NCBI GenBank assembly: GCA_021108035.1
Contig: JAIORQ010000055.1
Span: forward strand, 28,003-92,002
Length of the DNA: 64,000 nt
Direction of reading: 5' to 3'
Source of the DNA: Bacteroidales bacterium
Lineage (GTDB): Bacteria > Bacteroidota > Bacteroidia > Bacteroidales > JAADGE01
Shown: piece after piece, positions 46,432 through 55,481 of the stretch
Layout: each line of letters begins with the position of its first letter
Position numbering within the stretch: position 1 is the first letter of the stretch
Translations under genes and position numbers: made by a program
Notes under the pieces: model-generated
What the model was told of the DNA's origin: nothing
Seen by the model: only the letters and a program-made list of their open reading frames with translations
The model's database searches: none

Positions 46432-48522
46432 ATGAAATTATCTGATAAAAAGCATTTGAGTTTAGTTTTTAAAATTTTATTTTTTTTTGTTGCTTCGTTA
46501 ATAACAGTTTTGTTAATTCCTGACAGTAATAAATTTAGTTTTGAATTTCAAAAAGGAGGGCCATGGAAACATGAAAGTTTAATAGCCGAATTTGATTTTC
46601 CGGTTTTTAAAAGTGAAAATCTGTTGAGAAATGAAAGAGACAGCGTATTAAAGTATGCAAAACCATACTTTATTTATAATCCGGATGTCTCAAAAAATGT
46701 GATTAATGAATTTAATGCTGATTTTGACGTATTAATTCAAAAAGTATATTTAAATATTCCAAATGAAAAACAGAATAAAACAGGTAAAGAGTTTATTGAA
46801 AAGTTGCAAAAAAGTATTACAGAAAAGTTGCATTTAGTCTATGATAAAGGAATTATTGAAACTCTTCCTGCCAATAATATTTCTGATTATACCGATCTTA
46901 ATATTTTTTTAGTAAAGGAAAACATTGCCGAAGTTCATCCCTATCTGACTTTCTATTCTCAAAAAAAGGCTTATAACGAAGTTAATATTTTATATACAAA
47001 ATATAAAAACGAAAGTATAATACCTCTTCCTTCATTTGATTTTTCTAAATATATTACTTATAATATCCTTTTTGATGCAAGTACAACCCAAAAGGCTAAA
47101 AAACAATTGCTTGATGAAATTTCTCCGGTAAGGGGAATGATACAAGCGGGAGAAAGAATCATTTATGAAGGACAACTTATAAATGATGATAAATATCAAA
47201 TTTTAACTTCATTAAGAAAAGAATATTTAACTGAACGAGATTCTTATTCCGACAGAGCAATTTTATTTTCCGGACAATTTATATTGGCTTCTTCAATATT
47301 TACAATCTTGTTTTTGTATTTTTTCTTTTATAACAAAACGATTTTTGACAATAACAGAAAAATATTGTATTTCCTTAGCCTGACAATCATATTTGTTGTA
47401 ACTGCTGCAACTGTTTCTTCAATTAATGTGCTGAACATATATATTATTCCTATAACAATATTACCGTTAATAACAGCAACATTTTACAAACCGAGGACAG
47501 CATTTTTACATCATACAATAACAATTTTATTGTTAGGATTTATTGCATCCAACAGTTTTGAATTTATTTTAATTCAATTTGTTGCCGGATTTGTTGCCAT
47601 TTCGGGTGTTAGTCGTTTAAACAGAAGAAGTCAGATATTATGGACTGCTTTACTGATTTTTTTAACATATATTTTCTTGTACAGTGCATTAACAATTATT
47701 AGAGAGGGAGATATTAACAAAATTCAAATAAATCAAATTGCTTGGTTTGCCGGCAGCAGTGTGTTGGTATTAATGGCTTACCCGTTAATTTATATTTTTG
47801 AAAAGATTTTCGGATTTATTTCTGATGTAACTTTAATAGAATTATCAGATACAAACAGGCCTTTGCTTAAATTGTTGGCAGAAAAAGCTCCGGGTACTTT
47901 CCAGCATTCTGTTCAAGTTGCTAATATTTCAGAAGAAGCAGCAAGAGAATTAAATGCAAATCCCTTATTAGCAAGAGCAGGGGCATTATACCATGATATT
48001 GGTAAGATGAATAATTCCTCGTTCTTTATTGAAAATCAACATGATAAAAACCCCCATGATAAAATTGATCCTTTGCAAAGTGTAGAAATCATAAAAAAAC
48101 ATGTGGATGACGGACTTAAAATTGCAAAAAAATACAACTTACCAAAGGAGATAATTGATTTTATTCTGACACATCACGGAACAAGTAAAATTGCATGGTT
48201 TCTGCATAAATATAAAGAATTGAACCACAATGAAAAAATCAATGAAGATATATTTAAATACAACGGAAAATTGCCTTATTCTAAAGAAACTGCTATTGTA
48301 ATGATAGTAGATTCTGTAGAAGCAGCATCAAGAAGTTTAAAAGAATATACCGAAGAAAGTATTAATGATTTGGTTGAAAATATTGTAAACAGTAAAATAT
48401 CTGATAATTTATTAATAGATGCTGATATTACTTTCGGAGAGATCAGTAAAGTAAAAAAAGTATTAAAAACCAAGTTGAAAAATATTTATCATACAAGAGT
48501 TGAATATCCAAAAGGAGTATAA
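46432..48522 (+). CDS. 7TM-HD phosphodiesterase (PgpH-like, cyclic di-AMP hydrolase)
   Basis: The 696-residue membrane protein has the PgpH plan. One N-terminal membrane anchor (about 10-30) is followed by an extracytosolic 7TMR-HDED domain of about 240 residues, a seven-helix membrane bundle (about 277-455), and a cytosolic HD domain with FQHSVQVANISE and the HDIGK motif at His521-Asp522. LTHHG and IVDSVEAASR complete the metal site. PgpH enzymes hydrolyse cyclic di-AMP to pApA and so set potassium and osmotic balance. In this window the gene is on the other strand from the K+ channel gene and about 12 kb from it. Two exported-protein genes follow. Confidence 0.87.
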   Translation: MKLSDKKHLSLVFKILFFFVASLITVLLIPDSNKFSFEFQKGGPWKHESLIAEFDFPVFKSENLLRNERDSVLKYAKPYFIYNPDVSKNVINEFNADFDVLIQKVYLNIPNEKQNKTGKEFIEKLQKSITEKLHLVYDKGIIETLPANNISDYTDLNIFLVKENIAEVHPYLTFYSQKKAYNEVNILYTKYKNESIIPLPSFDFSKYITYNILFDASTTQKAKKQLLDEISPVRGMIQAGERIIYEGQLINDDKYQILTSLRKEYLTERDSYSDRAILFSGQFILASSIFTILFLYFFFYNKTIFDNNRKILYFLSLTIIFVVTAATVSSINVLNIYIIPITILPLITATFYKPRTAFLHHTITILLLGFIASNSFEFILIQFVAGFVAISGVSRLNRRSQILWTALLIFLTYIFLYSALTIIREGDINKIQINQIAWFAGSSVLVLMAYPLIYIFEKIFGFISDVTLIELSDTNRPLLKLLAEKAPGTFQHSVQVANISEEAARELNANPLLARAGALYHDIGKMNNSSFFIENQHDKNPHDKIDPLQSVEIIKKHVDDGLKIAKKYNLPKEIIDFILTHHGTSKIAWFLHKYKELNHNEKINEDIFKYNGKLPYSKETAIVMIVDSVEAASRSLKEYTEESINDLVENIVNSKISDNLLIDADITFGEISKVKKVLKTKLKNIYHTRVEYPKGV

Positions 48523-48567
48523 CGAAAATAAAATAGATCAAGATATTTCACGTTCAATGTATATATT

Positions 48568-49248
48568 ATGAAAGTAAAAAGTTATTTAATATTATTATTT
48601 CTCATTTGTATTTCAGGTACAATAATCGCTCAAACCGATTCAATACCTGTCGGTTATGTTCAGTATTCTAATTCATTTAAATTTAAAGACGGTATTTATT
48701 TGAATTTTCAACAAGTAAAACTTAATTCTCCTATTCAAAAATCACAAATAGTTACAAGTATTAATTATAACAGTTTTGATTTTTATGAAAAACTTTTTGA
48801 AAGTGATAAAATTTCATTGTATGATAATTTAGGCGTTAAAAAAGACATAAAGATAAATGAGATATGGGGCTTTAGTGATAAAGGTGTATTATACATTAAT
48901 TTGAATGATGAATTTAACAGAATCCCTGTATTCGGCAATATTAGCCATTTTATTGCTAACAGAACATATACAGAATATGATCCGTACAGTTACAGTCCAT
49001 ATAACAGATATAACTCTTATTATTACCAAGATTCAAGGACAACAAAGACTGTAATGATGCAATATATATTAGATTTTGAATCCGGAAAATTATACGAATT
49101 TGATTACAAATCAGTTGAACTGCTTATTTCTAAAGATGAAGAGCTATATGAAGAATTTATAAAACTGTCAAAAAGAAAAAGAAAAAACTTGAAATTTTTA
49201 TATATAAGAAAATATAATAAAAAACACCCGATTTATTTACCAAAATAA
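48568..49248 (+). CDS. Secreted protein of unknown function
   Basis: The 226-residue protein has a signal peptide ending IIAQ near residue 22. The body has phrases YVQYSNSFKFKDGIYLNFQQVKLN and LGVKKDIKINEIWGFSDKGVLYINLNDEF (given in parts). A Tyr/Ser-rich stretch lies near residue 135 and a lysine-rich C-terminus ends KHPIYLPK. I do not recognise a family. It lies 45 bases after the PgpH-like gene and 47 bases before another secreted unknown, a spacing that allows one transcript. Confidence 0.68.
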   Translation: MKVKSYLILLFLICISGTIIAQTDSIPVGYVQYSNSFKFKDGIYLNFQQVKLNSPIQKSQIVTSINYNSFDFYEKLFESDKISLYDNLGVKKDIKINEIWGFSDKGVLYINLNDEFNRIPVFGNISHFIANRTYTEYDPYSYSPYNRYNSYYYQDSRTTKTVMMQYILDFESGKLYEFDYKSVELLISKDEELYEEFIKLSKRKRKNLKFLYIRKYNKKHPIYLPK

Positions 49249-49295
49249 TAATATAATGCAACAATGCACAATATAAATAACTAAATTATTTTAAA

Positions 49296-50153
49296 ATGAA
49301 AAAGATAACAATTATTTTAGTACTTCTGCTAACTACAAGTTTTTCAGCAATTTACGCACAACAAATACTGCCTACTTCTAAGGAAGTGAATACATTTTTA
49401 GATTCAAGAACATACTTTGTTTACGATAATAACATTTTCGGTATGTATAACGGCGTAATTGAAGAAGCAGCAAAAAAACACTGGAAGATTACTGATTTTA
49501 ATTTTATTAATAAAGATGATTATAAGAAAAAGAAAAATGTACCGACAGCATCTATGATCATTCAAACGGAGTCACATTTTGAAGGTCAAGAAGAACTGGG
49601 AGTTTTTACCTCTCTGAGTTTAGTTTTAGGGAAAAAAGGAGGGGATATTAATACAATGCCTGATATTATAACAATTCCAATAGCATTCAGCGATGTTGAT
49701 TATGATGAATATCACTATAAGTTAGGACTTGCTTTGGTCTATATGCAAAACCACGTAAATTGGCTGAAAGAAAATCCTGATGTTGAAGATAAAGCACTGA
49801 TTAATCATTACAAAAAGAACAAAAAAAGAACAAAAGGCAAAACATTATACTTATTAAAAAAAGAAATGGCTGATGATATAAAAACATTATCTGCAATAAA
49901 AGAAGTCTATTCCGGAGAAGTGAAATTTGTTACGAAAGAAGAAATAAAAACAGCAATTGATAACAAAGATAAAAATGTACTTGTTCTGCATCTTGTTGCA
50001 CCTTTACGTGCCGTAAAAGGGTCCGTAGTAACTAAAATGATATTAAGTGCCGCCGATGCAGAAATGTATTATTTTGATTATCACAGAGTAAAAGGAAAAC
50101 GTTTGTCTAATAAGTTTTTAAAATCTGATTTCCAAAAACTTAATGAGTTATAA
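49296..50153 (+). CDS. Secreted protein of unknown function
   Basis: The 285-residue protein has a signal peptide ending AIYAQQ at about residue 22. The mature part has segments like SRTYFVYDNNIFGMYNGVIEE, KHWKITDFNFI, VLVLHLVAPLRAVKGS and AEMYYFDYHRVKGKR. These resemble a conserved Bacteroidota periplasmic family without an assigned role. It is intact, shows no catalytic motif, and ends at a strong intrinsic terminator, so it closes the operon that begins with the PgpH-like gene. Confidence 0.68.
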   Translation: MKKITIILVLLLTTSFSAIYAQQILPTSKEVNTFLDSRTYFVYDNNIFGMYNGVIEEAAKKHWKITDFNFINKDDYKKKKNVPTASMIIQTESHFEGQEELGVFTSLSLVLGKKGGDINTMPDIITIPIAFSDVDYDEYHYKLGLALVYMQNHVNWLKENPDVEDKALINHYKKNKKRTKGKTLYLLKKEMADDIKTLSAIKEVYSGEVKFVTKEEIKTAIDNKDKNVLVLHLVAPLRAVKGSVVTKMILSAADAEMYYFDYHRVKGKRLSNKFLKSDFQKLNEL

Positions 50154-50197
50154 TATTATATCATTCAATCATTATTATATCATAGAACCTATTAAAT

Positions 50198-50229
50198 AAA
50201 ATCCCTGATTAAATATTATCGGGGATTTT
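50198..50229 (+). terminator. Terminator after the 49296-50153 gene
   Basis: The stem AAAATCCCTGAT/ATCGGGGATTTT (one mismatch) with an eight-base loop is followed by a T-run to 50232. It lies only six bases before the next start codon. Confidence 0.87.
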
Positions 50230-50235
50230 TTACGC

Positions 50236-50799
50236 ATGATTAGCAAATTTAAAAATATCAACTATTTAAAATTAGGTAACAATACCCAAAGATCAGCATA
50301 TTCTTGCTTGATTAAATTGAACATTTTCAATGATCTAAAAGAATATAAACCAATACTTACCGGAACAATCCCAATCGGTATTCACATAAAATCAAGTGAT
50401 TTAGACATTATTTGTAATTTTAGGAATAAAAAAGAATTTATTAATAAAGTTGAAATTCTCTATGGTAAAAAGAAAGCATATAAAGTAAAAATTAAGGAAA
50501 TATTTGTTTTATTTTCTTTTAATTATGAAAATTTCATAGTTGAAATAAGAGGTGAAGAAAAGGCTGTATTTAAACAAAATGCTTATATGCATATGATATC
50601 GGAATATCGATTGTTGAAGATTGCAAATTCAGAATTTAAACAAAAGATTATTGAGTTAAAACAAAACGGAATTAAGACAGAACCTGCTTTTGGGAAATTA
50701 TTAAAATTGGAAGATCCGTATAAAGAATTAATTAAATTAGCTCATTCCGGTGATGAAAAATTAATAAAATTATTAAATGGATATGTTGAAAAATCATAA
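50236..50799 (+). CDS. DUF4269-family nucleotidyltransferase-like protein
   Basis: The 187-residue protein matches DUF4269: an N-terminal helix, then PILTGTIPIGIHIKSSDLDIIC at about residues 39-60 (given as the motif GTIPIGI, then SSDLDI). This resembles a diverged nucleotidyltransferase site with its glycine loop and Asp pair. Then come FIVEIRGE, the conserved HMISEYRLLKIA segment and the KTEPAFGKLL motif. Members are small cytosolic proteins of unknown substrate. The start at 50236 follows the terminator at once, so it needs its own promoter or read-through. It sits next to the AbiE-type pair, but no link is evident. Confidence 0.82.
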   Translation: MISKFKNINYLKLGNNTQRSAYSCLIKLNIFNDLKEYKPILTGTIPIGIHIKSSDLDIICNFRNKKEFINKVEILYGKKKAYKVKIKEIFVLFSFNYENFIVEIRGEEKAVFKQNAYMHMISEYRLLKIANSEFKQKIIELKQNGIKTEPAFGKLLKLEDPYKELIKLAHSGDEKLIKLLNGYVEKS

Positions 50800-50891
50800 T
50801 AATATCATTATAACTGTATTTAAAATAATTTTTCCGTAATAGTTTATTTCGTTGAAGGTAAACTTTCATTAAATCAAAATTAACATAAATG

Positions 50892-50922
50892 TTTGTTTTA
50901 AATAAATAAAAATTTATCTTTG
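50892..50922 (+). promoter_or_regulatory. Promoter of the AbiE toxin-antitoxin operon
   Basis: TTTG at 50892-50895 and TATCTTTG at 50915-50922 are separated by 19 bases, a full match to the Bacteroidota consensus. The start codon of the antitoxin gene follows 20 bases after the -7 box, so the leader is very short. Confidence 0.68.
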
Positions 50923-50942
50923 TCTTTGAAAATAATATATTG

Positions 50943-51668
50943 ATGAATTTTTATACACTTCAAAGAAAATTACAAGAGTTTGAATTAGAGATTTTTACCT
51001 TAAATGATATTCTTAAGATTTCCGAACAATCAAGAGATGTTGTCAAAGTAAAGCTTTCGAGATTTGTTAAACAAGAAAAAATTTTTCGTTTAAAGAAAGG
51101 TTTTTATTCTCTTAAAAAAATCGAAATTAAATATCAATTACAGAGAATATTTAATGATACTTATGTTGGTTTAAATTCTGCAATGGAGTATTATGGAAGC
51201 ACAACACAAAGATTTAATAATTTAGACCTTATAACAAAAAAAGCTCTTAATAATCAAAAGATTAAAGATACTGAAATACAATTTCACAAAGTGAAAAAAG
51301 ATTTTTTCTTTGGTTATGAAAAAATATCTGTCAATAAAACTCAACTGCTTATTTCATCTGTTGAAAAGACGATAATAGATTGTATTTATTTTTCTTCAAA
51401 AATATACTTAACAGATATTTATGACTTTATTAAGATGAATAAAGAAAAAATTAATAATGAAATTTTAAATATTTATCTTAAAAAAATTAACTCTTCAACA
51501 TTAAACAAAAGAACAGGTTATTTGCTTGAATTAAACGGAATAAATTTAGAAGGTTTAAAAATGAATAATAAGTATGAAAAATTAAACAAAAATTTAAGTA
51601 ACAAAGGAATTAAAAATCAAACATGGAAACTTATTATAAATGAGGATTTAGAAAATGGAGAAAATTGA
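50943..51668 (+). CDS. AbiEi-like type IV antitoxin / transcriptional repressor
   Basis: The 241-residue protein has an N-terminal winged-helix domain (FTLNDILKISEQSRDVVKVK, then RLKKGFYSLKK) and a C-terminal region with YVGLNSAMEYYG and SSVEKTIIDCIYF typical of the AbiEi group. In the Lactococcus and Streptococcus systems AbiEi neutralises AbiEii indirectly and represses the operon. The ATG at 50943 is used; a TTG one codon earlier is ignored. The gene overlaps the toxin gene by 14 bases, the usual arrangement, so translation is coupled. The very short leader from the promoter at 50892-50922 suits an autorepressor. Confidence 0.8.
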   Translation: MNFYTLQRKLQEFELEIFTLNDILKISEQSRDVVKVKLSRFVKQEKIFRLKKGFYSLKKIEIKYQLQRIFNDTYVGLNSAMEYYGSTTQRFNNLDLITKKALNNQKIKDTEIQFHKVKKDFFFGYEKISVNKTQLLISSVEKTIIDCIYFSSKIYLTDIYDFIKMNKEKINNEILNIYLKKINSSTLNKRTGYLLELNGINLEGLKMNNKYEKLNKNLSNKGIKNQTWKLIINEDLENGEN

Positions 51669-52386
51669 ATTACGCTCATATGTTTCAAAACTGAATTATA
51701 ATTTAGGACAACTCGAACTGGATTATTTTCAACACTTTATATTAGGTAAATTATTTGAAAGATTTAATACTGTCTATTTTAAAGGAGGAACTTGCTTGCA
51801 AAAGTGTTATGGTATTAAAAGATTTTCAGAAGATTTAGATTTTAACTATACAGATGTTGATATAAATGAGATAATCAGATTTATTGAAGATGTTTTTGAA
51901 ACTAAAATTAATAATTATTACAAAACAAAATTCGGTGTTAGTTTTTCTATACGTTTTGAAGGTATTCTTTTTACCGGTTCAAGTCTGTCGCTGTGTAAAA
52001 TAAGTTTTGATTTTAGAAATAAAGATATTTTTAATAAGCCTTTAAAAAAAATAATTCGACCGATTTACAAGGATTTACCGAATTATTTTCTTTTAGCTCT
52101 TAATGAAGAAGAAATATTGGCAGAGAAAATAAGAGCAATATTGACAAGATATAAAGCGAGAGATGTGTATGACTTAAACGAATTATTACTAAACGGAATA
52201 AATGTTGATTTTGAACTTGTAAATAAAAAACTGAAAACATACAATAAGGTATTTGAAATAACAGAATTTGAAATAAAATTAGAAGAAAAAAGAAGTATCT
52301 ATAATGAAGAAATAAAAAGATTGACAAATATCTTTGATGACTTTGAAACATGTAAAAAAAGAATAATTGATAAGATAATCAATTGA
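51655..52386 (+). CDS. AbiEii-like nucleotidyltransferase toxin
   Basis: The 243-residue protein matches the nucleotidyl transferase AbiEii/AbiGii family: YFKGGTCLQK at about 41-50, the catalytic KRFSEDLDF with Asp60 and Asp62, then the LNEEEILAEKIRAIL and YKARDVYDL motifs near residues 150-180. Family toxins modify tRNA or other targets with nucleotides and give phage-exclusion or growth arrest. All motif residues are present, so the toxin should be active, unlike the broken HepT at 917-1117. An ankyrin-repeat gene for an exported protein starts 41 bases later. Confidence 0.85.
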   Translation: MEKIELRSYVSKLNYNLGQLELDYFQHFILGKLFERFNTVYFKGGTCLQKCYGIKRFSEDLDFNYTDVDINEIIRFIEDVFETKINNYYKTKFGVSFSIRFEGILFTGSSLSLCKISFDFRNKDIFNKPLKKIIRPIYKDLPNYFLLALNEEEILAEKIRAILTRYKARDVYDLNELLLNGINVDFELVNKKLKTYNKVFEITEFEIKLEEKRSIYNEEIKRLTNIFDDFETCKKRIIDKIIN

Positions 52387-52427
52387 GGAAAACATTTTAC
52401 TTTTATTATGTCAAAATTGCACAACTT

Positions 52428-53360
52428 ATGAAATATAAAATATTATTAATTACTGCATTAATTGTTTTTTTAACAGCTTTAAATGCTTTTTCTCAACAAG
52501 AGCAAGAACTGTTAAATGCTGTTTATAAAGGAGATGATAAAAAAGCATATTATCTTTTAAAAGGCGGAGTAAATCCTGATGTAAAATCTGCGGATAATGT
52601 AACACCGTTAATGTATGCTGCTGATAAAGGGAATTTATATTTATGCAAATTATTAATTCAATATAAAGCAGATGTCAATCTTGAACCTGTCAATAAAACT
52701 ACTGCATTGATATCGGCAGTAAAAAACAACCATGTAGAAATTGTTGAACTTCTTCTGAAAAATAAAGCAAATCCGAATGCTGAAGATGAATCAGGGAATA
52801 CTTCTTTAATGTATGCCGCAGCCTACGGCTATCCTTTATCTGCTTATTATTTATGTGAATACGGAGCAGATATGAATAATAAAAACGAATACGGTACTGA
52901 TGCGACTATGACAGCAGCTTATTACAATGATATTGAAATTCTTCAAGTTTTATATAATTATTATGCTGATTTTAATTCTCATGACATCAATAATTTTACA
53001 CCTTTAATGACAGCTGCACAACAAGGAAATTTTGATGCTTTAAAATTTCTTATTGAAGCAGAAGCTGATGTAAACATGAAAAATTTTGAAAATTTAACTG
53101 CCCTTGATATTGCAGTTATAAAAGGAAATAAAGAGGTTGTAGAGTATCTTCTCGACAAAGTTAAACAAATTGACAGGCAAATTAATACCCAATTGTCAAC
53201 TTATGATATTGCCTTTTCCGGGAATAAACCGGAAATTGCATTTTTAATCAATCCCGAAAAATCAAAAAACAATAAAAAACCAAATAAGATAGATATACTA
53301 TTCATTAAAAGAATTAAATTCGCTGAAAAAAACATTAATAAAGAAATTTTTGAAAATTAG
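52428..53360 (+). CDS. Exported ankyrin-repeat protein
   Basis: The 310-residue protein has a signal peptide (MKYKILLITALIVFLTALNAF, ending at about residue 23) when started at the ATG at 52428. An in-frame start at 52383 would put 15 residues before it and is rejected. Residues about 28-245 comprise about seven ankyrin repeats with the usual TPLMYAA, TALISAV and VELLLKN motifs. The C-terminal 60 residues are basic. Ankyrin repeats mediate protein binding. As an exported protein in Bacteroidota it probably acts in the periplasm. It runs three bases short of the exonuclease gene, so coexpression with that gene is likely. Confidence 0.83.
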   Translation: MKYKILLITALIVFLTALNAFSQQEQELLNAVYKGDDKKAYYLLKGGVNPDVKSADNVTPLMYAADKGNLYLCKLLIQYKADVNLEPVNKTTALISAVKNNHVEIVELLLKNKANPNAEDESGNTSLMYAAAYGYPLSAYYLCEYGADMNNKNEYGTDATMTAAYYNDIEILQVLYNYYADFNSHDINNFTPLMTAAQQGNFDALKFLIEAEADVNMKNFENLTALDIAVIKGNKEVVEYLLDKVKQIDRQINTQLSTYDIAFSGNKPEIAFLINPEKSKNNKKPNKIDILFIKRIKFAEKNINKEIFEN

Positions 53361-53362
53361 GA

Positions 53363-53971
53363 ATGAATAAATTTTACAAAAAAATCCCCAAAGAATCAAT
53401 AATAAAACTACCTGTTAAATCTTTCGAAGGTGAAATCTATCTTATTGATAATAAAAGAGATATTCCTTTTGCAATTGATGAATTAAAAAATCAAACAATA
53501 GTCGGTTTTGATACTGAAACTCGCCCTGCATTCAAAAAAGGCGAATTTCACAATGTAGCTTTGTTACAATTAGCAACAGGTGAAAAAGTTTTTTTATTCA
53601 GATTAAATAAAATTGGTTTGCCGAAAGAGTTGGCAAGTATTTTATCTGATAAAAATATTATTAAGACAGGAGTTGCAATAAGGGATGACATAAAAGCACT
53701 TCAGAAACTTCAACGGTTTAATCCGGAAGGGTTTATTGAACTTCAAAAATATGTTGATGAATTTGGTATTGAAGATAACAGTTTAAAAAAAATAACAGGT
53801 AATGTGTTAGGTTTCAGAATTTCAAAAGGAGCAAGGTTAACAAATTGGGAAAACAATAAATTATCAGCAGCTCAACTAAAATATGCGGCAACAGATGCTT
53901 GGGTTTCATATGAAATTTACAATGAACTCTCAAAACTTAACGGTAACTATCAAATAATTGAGGTAAAATGA
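53363..53971 (+). CDS. DEDDy-type 3'-5' exonuclease (RNase D-like)
   Basis: The 202-residue protein has the exonuclease motifs of the DEDDy class: FDTETRP with Asp50 and Glu52, GVAIRDDIKAL as the second block, and YAATDAWVSYEIY, with the Tyr three residues before Asp, as the third. There is no HRDC domain, so it is a short cytosolic form widespread in Bacteroidota and annotated as 3'-5' exonuclease. The substrate may be RNA or DNA. It follows the ankyrin gene by two bases. A segment of imperfect AAATCAGYGT repeats (54017-54068) lies between it and pgi. Confidence 0.87.
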   Translation: MNKFYKKIPKESIIKLPVKSFEGEIYLIDNKRDIPFAIDELKNQTIVGFDTETRPAFKKGEFHNVALLQLATGEKVFLFRLNKIGLPKELASILSDKNIIKTGVAIRDDIKALQKLQRFNPEGFIELQKYVDEFGIEDNSLKKITGNVLGFRISKGARLTNWENNKLSAAQLKYAATDAWVSYEIYNELSKLNGNYQIIEVK

Positions 53972-54080
53972 TATTTTTTAATAATAATCAGAGCATAACT
54001 GCAACTTAAAAAATCATAAAAAATCAGTGTAAATCAGCGTCAGGAAAAACACTATAAATCAGCATCTAAAACCCAAAAAT

Positions 54081-55382
54081 ATGAAAATAATCACAGATAA
54101 CGCTATCAGCTTTATCAATAAAAATACTGTTACTCAATACCAAGAAAAAGCAAAAGAAGCAAATAAACAATTGCATAACAAAACAGGTAAAGGTAACGAC
54201 TTTCTCGGTTGGGTTGATCTCCCCAATCAAATATTCGAAAATCTAATTAATGATATTGAAGCAACTGTTAATAATTTAAAAGATAAGATTGAAATAATGG
54301 TAACCATCGGGACAGGAGGCTCATATCTTGGTGCAAAGGCTGTTATTGAAGCACTTTCAGATAATTTTTCATTACTGAAAGAAAAGCAAGAATATCCTGT
54401 TATGCTTTTTGCCGGACAAAATTTAAGTGAGGATTATTTATTTGAGTTAAGAGAACTTCTTAAAAATAAAGATTATGCCTTAACGATAATTTCTAAATCC
54501 GGAACAACTACAGAACCTGCTGTTGCTTTCCGATTATTAAAAAAAGACCTTGAAGATAAATATGGTAAAGAAGAAGCAAAAAACAGAATAATTGCTGTAA
54601 CTGATAAAGAAAAAGGGGCATTAAAACAGCTTTCTGATAAAGAAGACTATAAAACTTTTGTTATACCTGATGATGTTGGCGGTCGTTTTTCTGTGTTAAC
54701 ACCTGTAGGATTAATTCCAATTGCTTTTGCAGGATTTGATATTCGCAAATTAATTAAGGGAGCCAAAGAAATGGCAGAAAAAACTTCTGATAAAGTTAAG
54801 TTTGAAAATAATCCGGCTGAAATATATGCCCTTACCAGAAATTTGTTGTATCAAAATTTATACTCAATTGAGATTCTCGTGAACTACAATCCGAAACTAT
54901 CATTTATTGCAGAATGGTGGAAGCAATTATATGGTGAAAGTGAAGGCAAAGACGGAAAAGGCATTTTCCCTGCAAGTGTCAGTTATACAACAGATTTGCA
55001 TTCTATGGGACAATATATTCAGGACGGAAAACGCAATCTTTTTGAGACAGTTATTTCAGTTGAGAAAGCAAAACATAAAATTGTATTAGAAGAAGACGAA
55101 GCAAATCTTGATAAGCTGAATTATCTTGCAGGTAAACGTATTGAAGAGATAAACAAGAGTGCAGAGCAAGGAACCACAATTGCACATCTTGAAGGCAAAG
55201 TACCGAATATCAGAATTACTATTCCCGAAGTTAATGAATATTATCTCGGAGAATTAATATATTTCTTTGAAAAAGCATGCGGTATCAGCGGATATATTCT
55301 TGATGTTAATCCATTTGATCAGCCCGGTGTTGAAGCTTATAAAAAGAAAATGTTTGAATTGTTGGGAAAACCGGGAATATAG
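54081..55382 (+). CDS. pgi: Glucose-6-phosphate isomerase (short form)
   Basis: This 433-residue enzyme interconverts glucose-6-phosphate and fructose-6-phosphate. Typical motifs are [13 protein letters not shown] at about residues 75-87, [10 protein letters not shown] near 139-148, [11 protein letters not shown] near 200-210, ESEGKDGKG near 290 and [12 protein letters not shown] near 310. The length is that of the short bacterial form of about 450 residues, well under the 550 of the enterobacterial enzyme. It stands between the exonuclease and sdaA with separate spacing, and no sugar operon is visible. Confidence 0.93.
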   Translation: MKIITDNAISFINKNTVTQYQEKAKEANKQLHNKTGKGNDFLGWVDLPNQIFENLINDIEATVNNLKDKIEIMVTIGTGGSYLGAKAVIEALSDNFSLLKEKQEYPVMLFAGQNLSEDYLFELRELLKNKDYALTIISKSGTTTEPAVAFRLLKKDLEDKYGKEEAKNRIIAVTDKEKGALKQLSDKEDYKTFVIPDDVGGRFSVLTPVGLIPIAFAGFDIRKLIKGAKEMAEKTSDKVKFENNPAEIYALTRNLLYQNLYSIEILVNYNPKLSFIAEWWKQLYGESEGKDGKGIFPASVSYTTDLHSMGQYIQDGKRNLFETVISVEKAKHKIVLEEDEANLDKLNYLAGKRIEEINKSAEQGTTIAHLEGKVPNIRITIPEVNEYYLGELIYFFEKACGISGYILDVNPFDQPGVEAYKKKMFELLGKPGI

Positions 55383-55481
55383 TTATGTATTTGTCTCATC
55401 ACTGTCTTAAATATTAATACTGAACTTTAAACTTTTTTCTGTCGACAGGCAGGATACTTTGAACTTTTTACTTGTCTTTCA

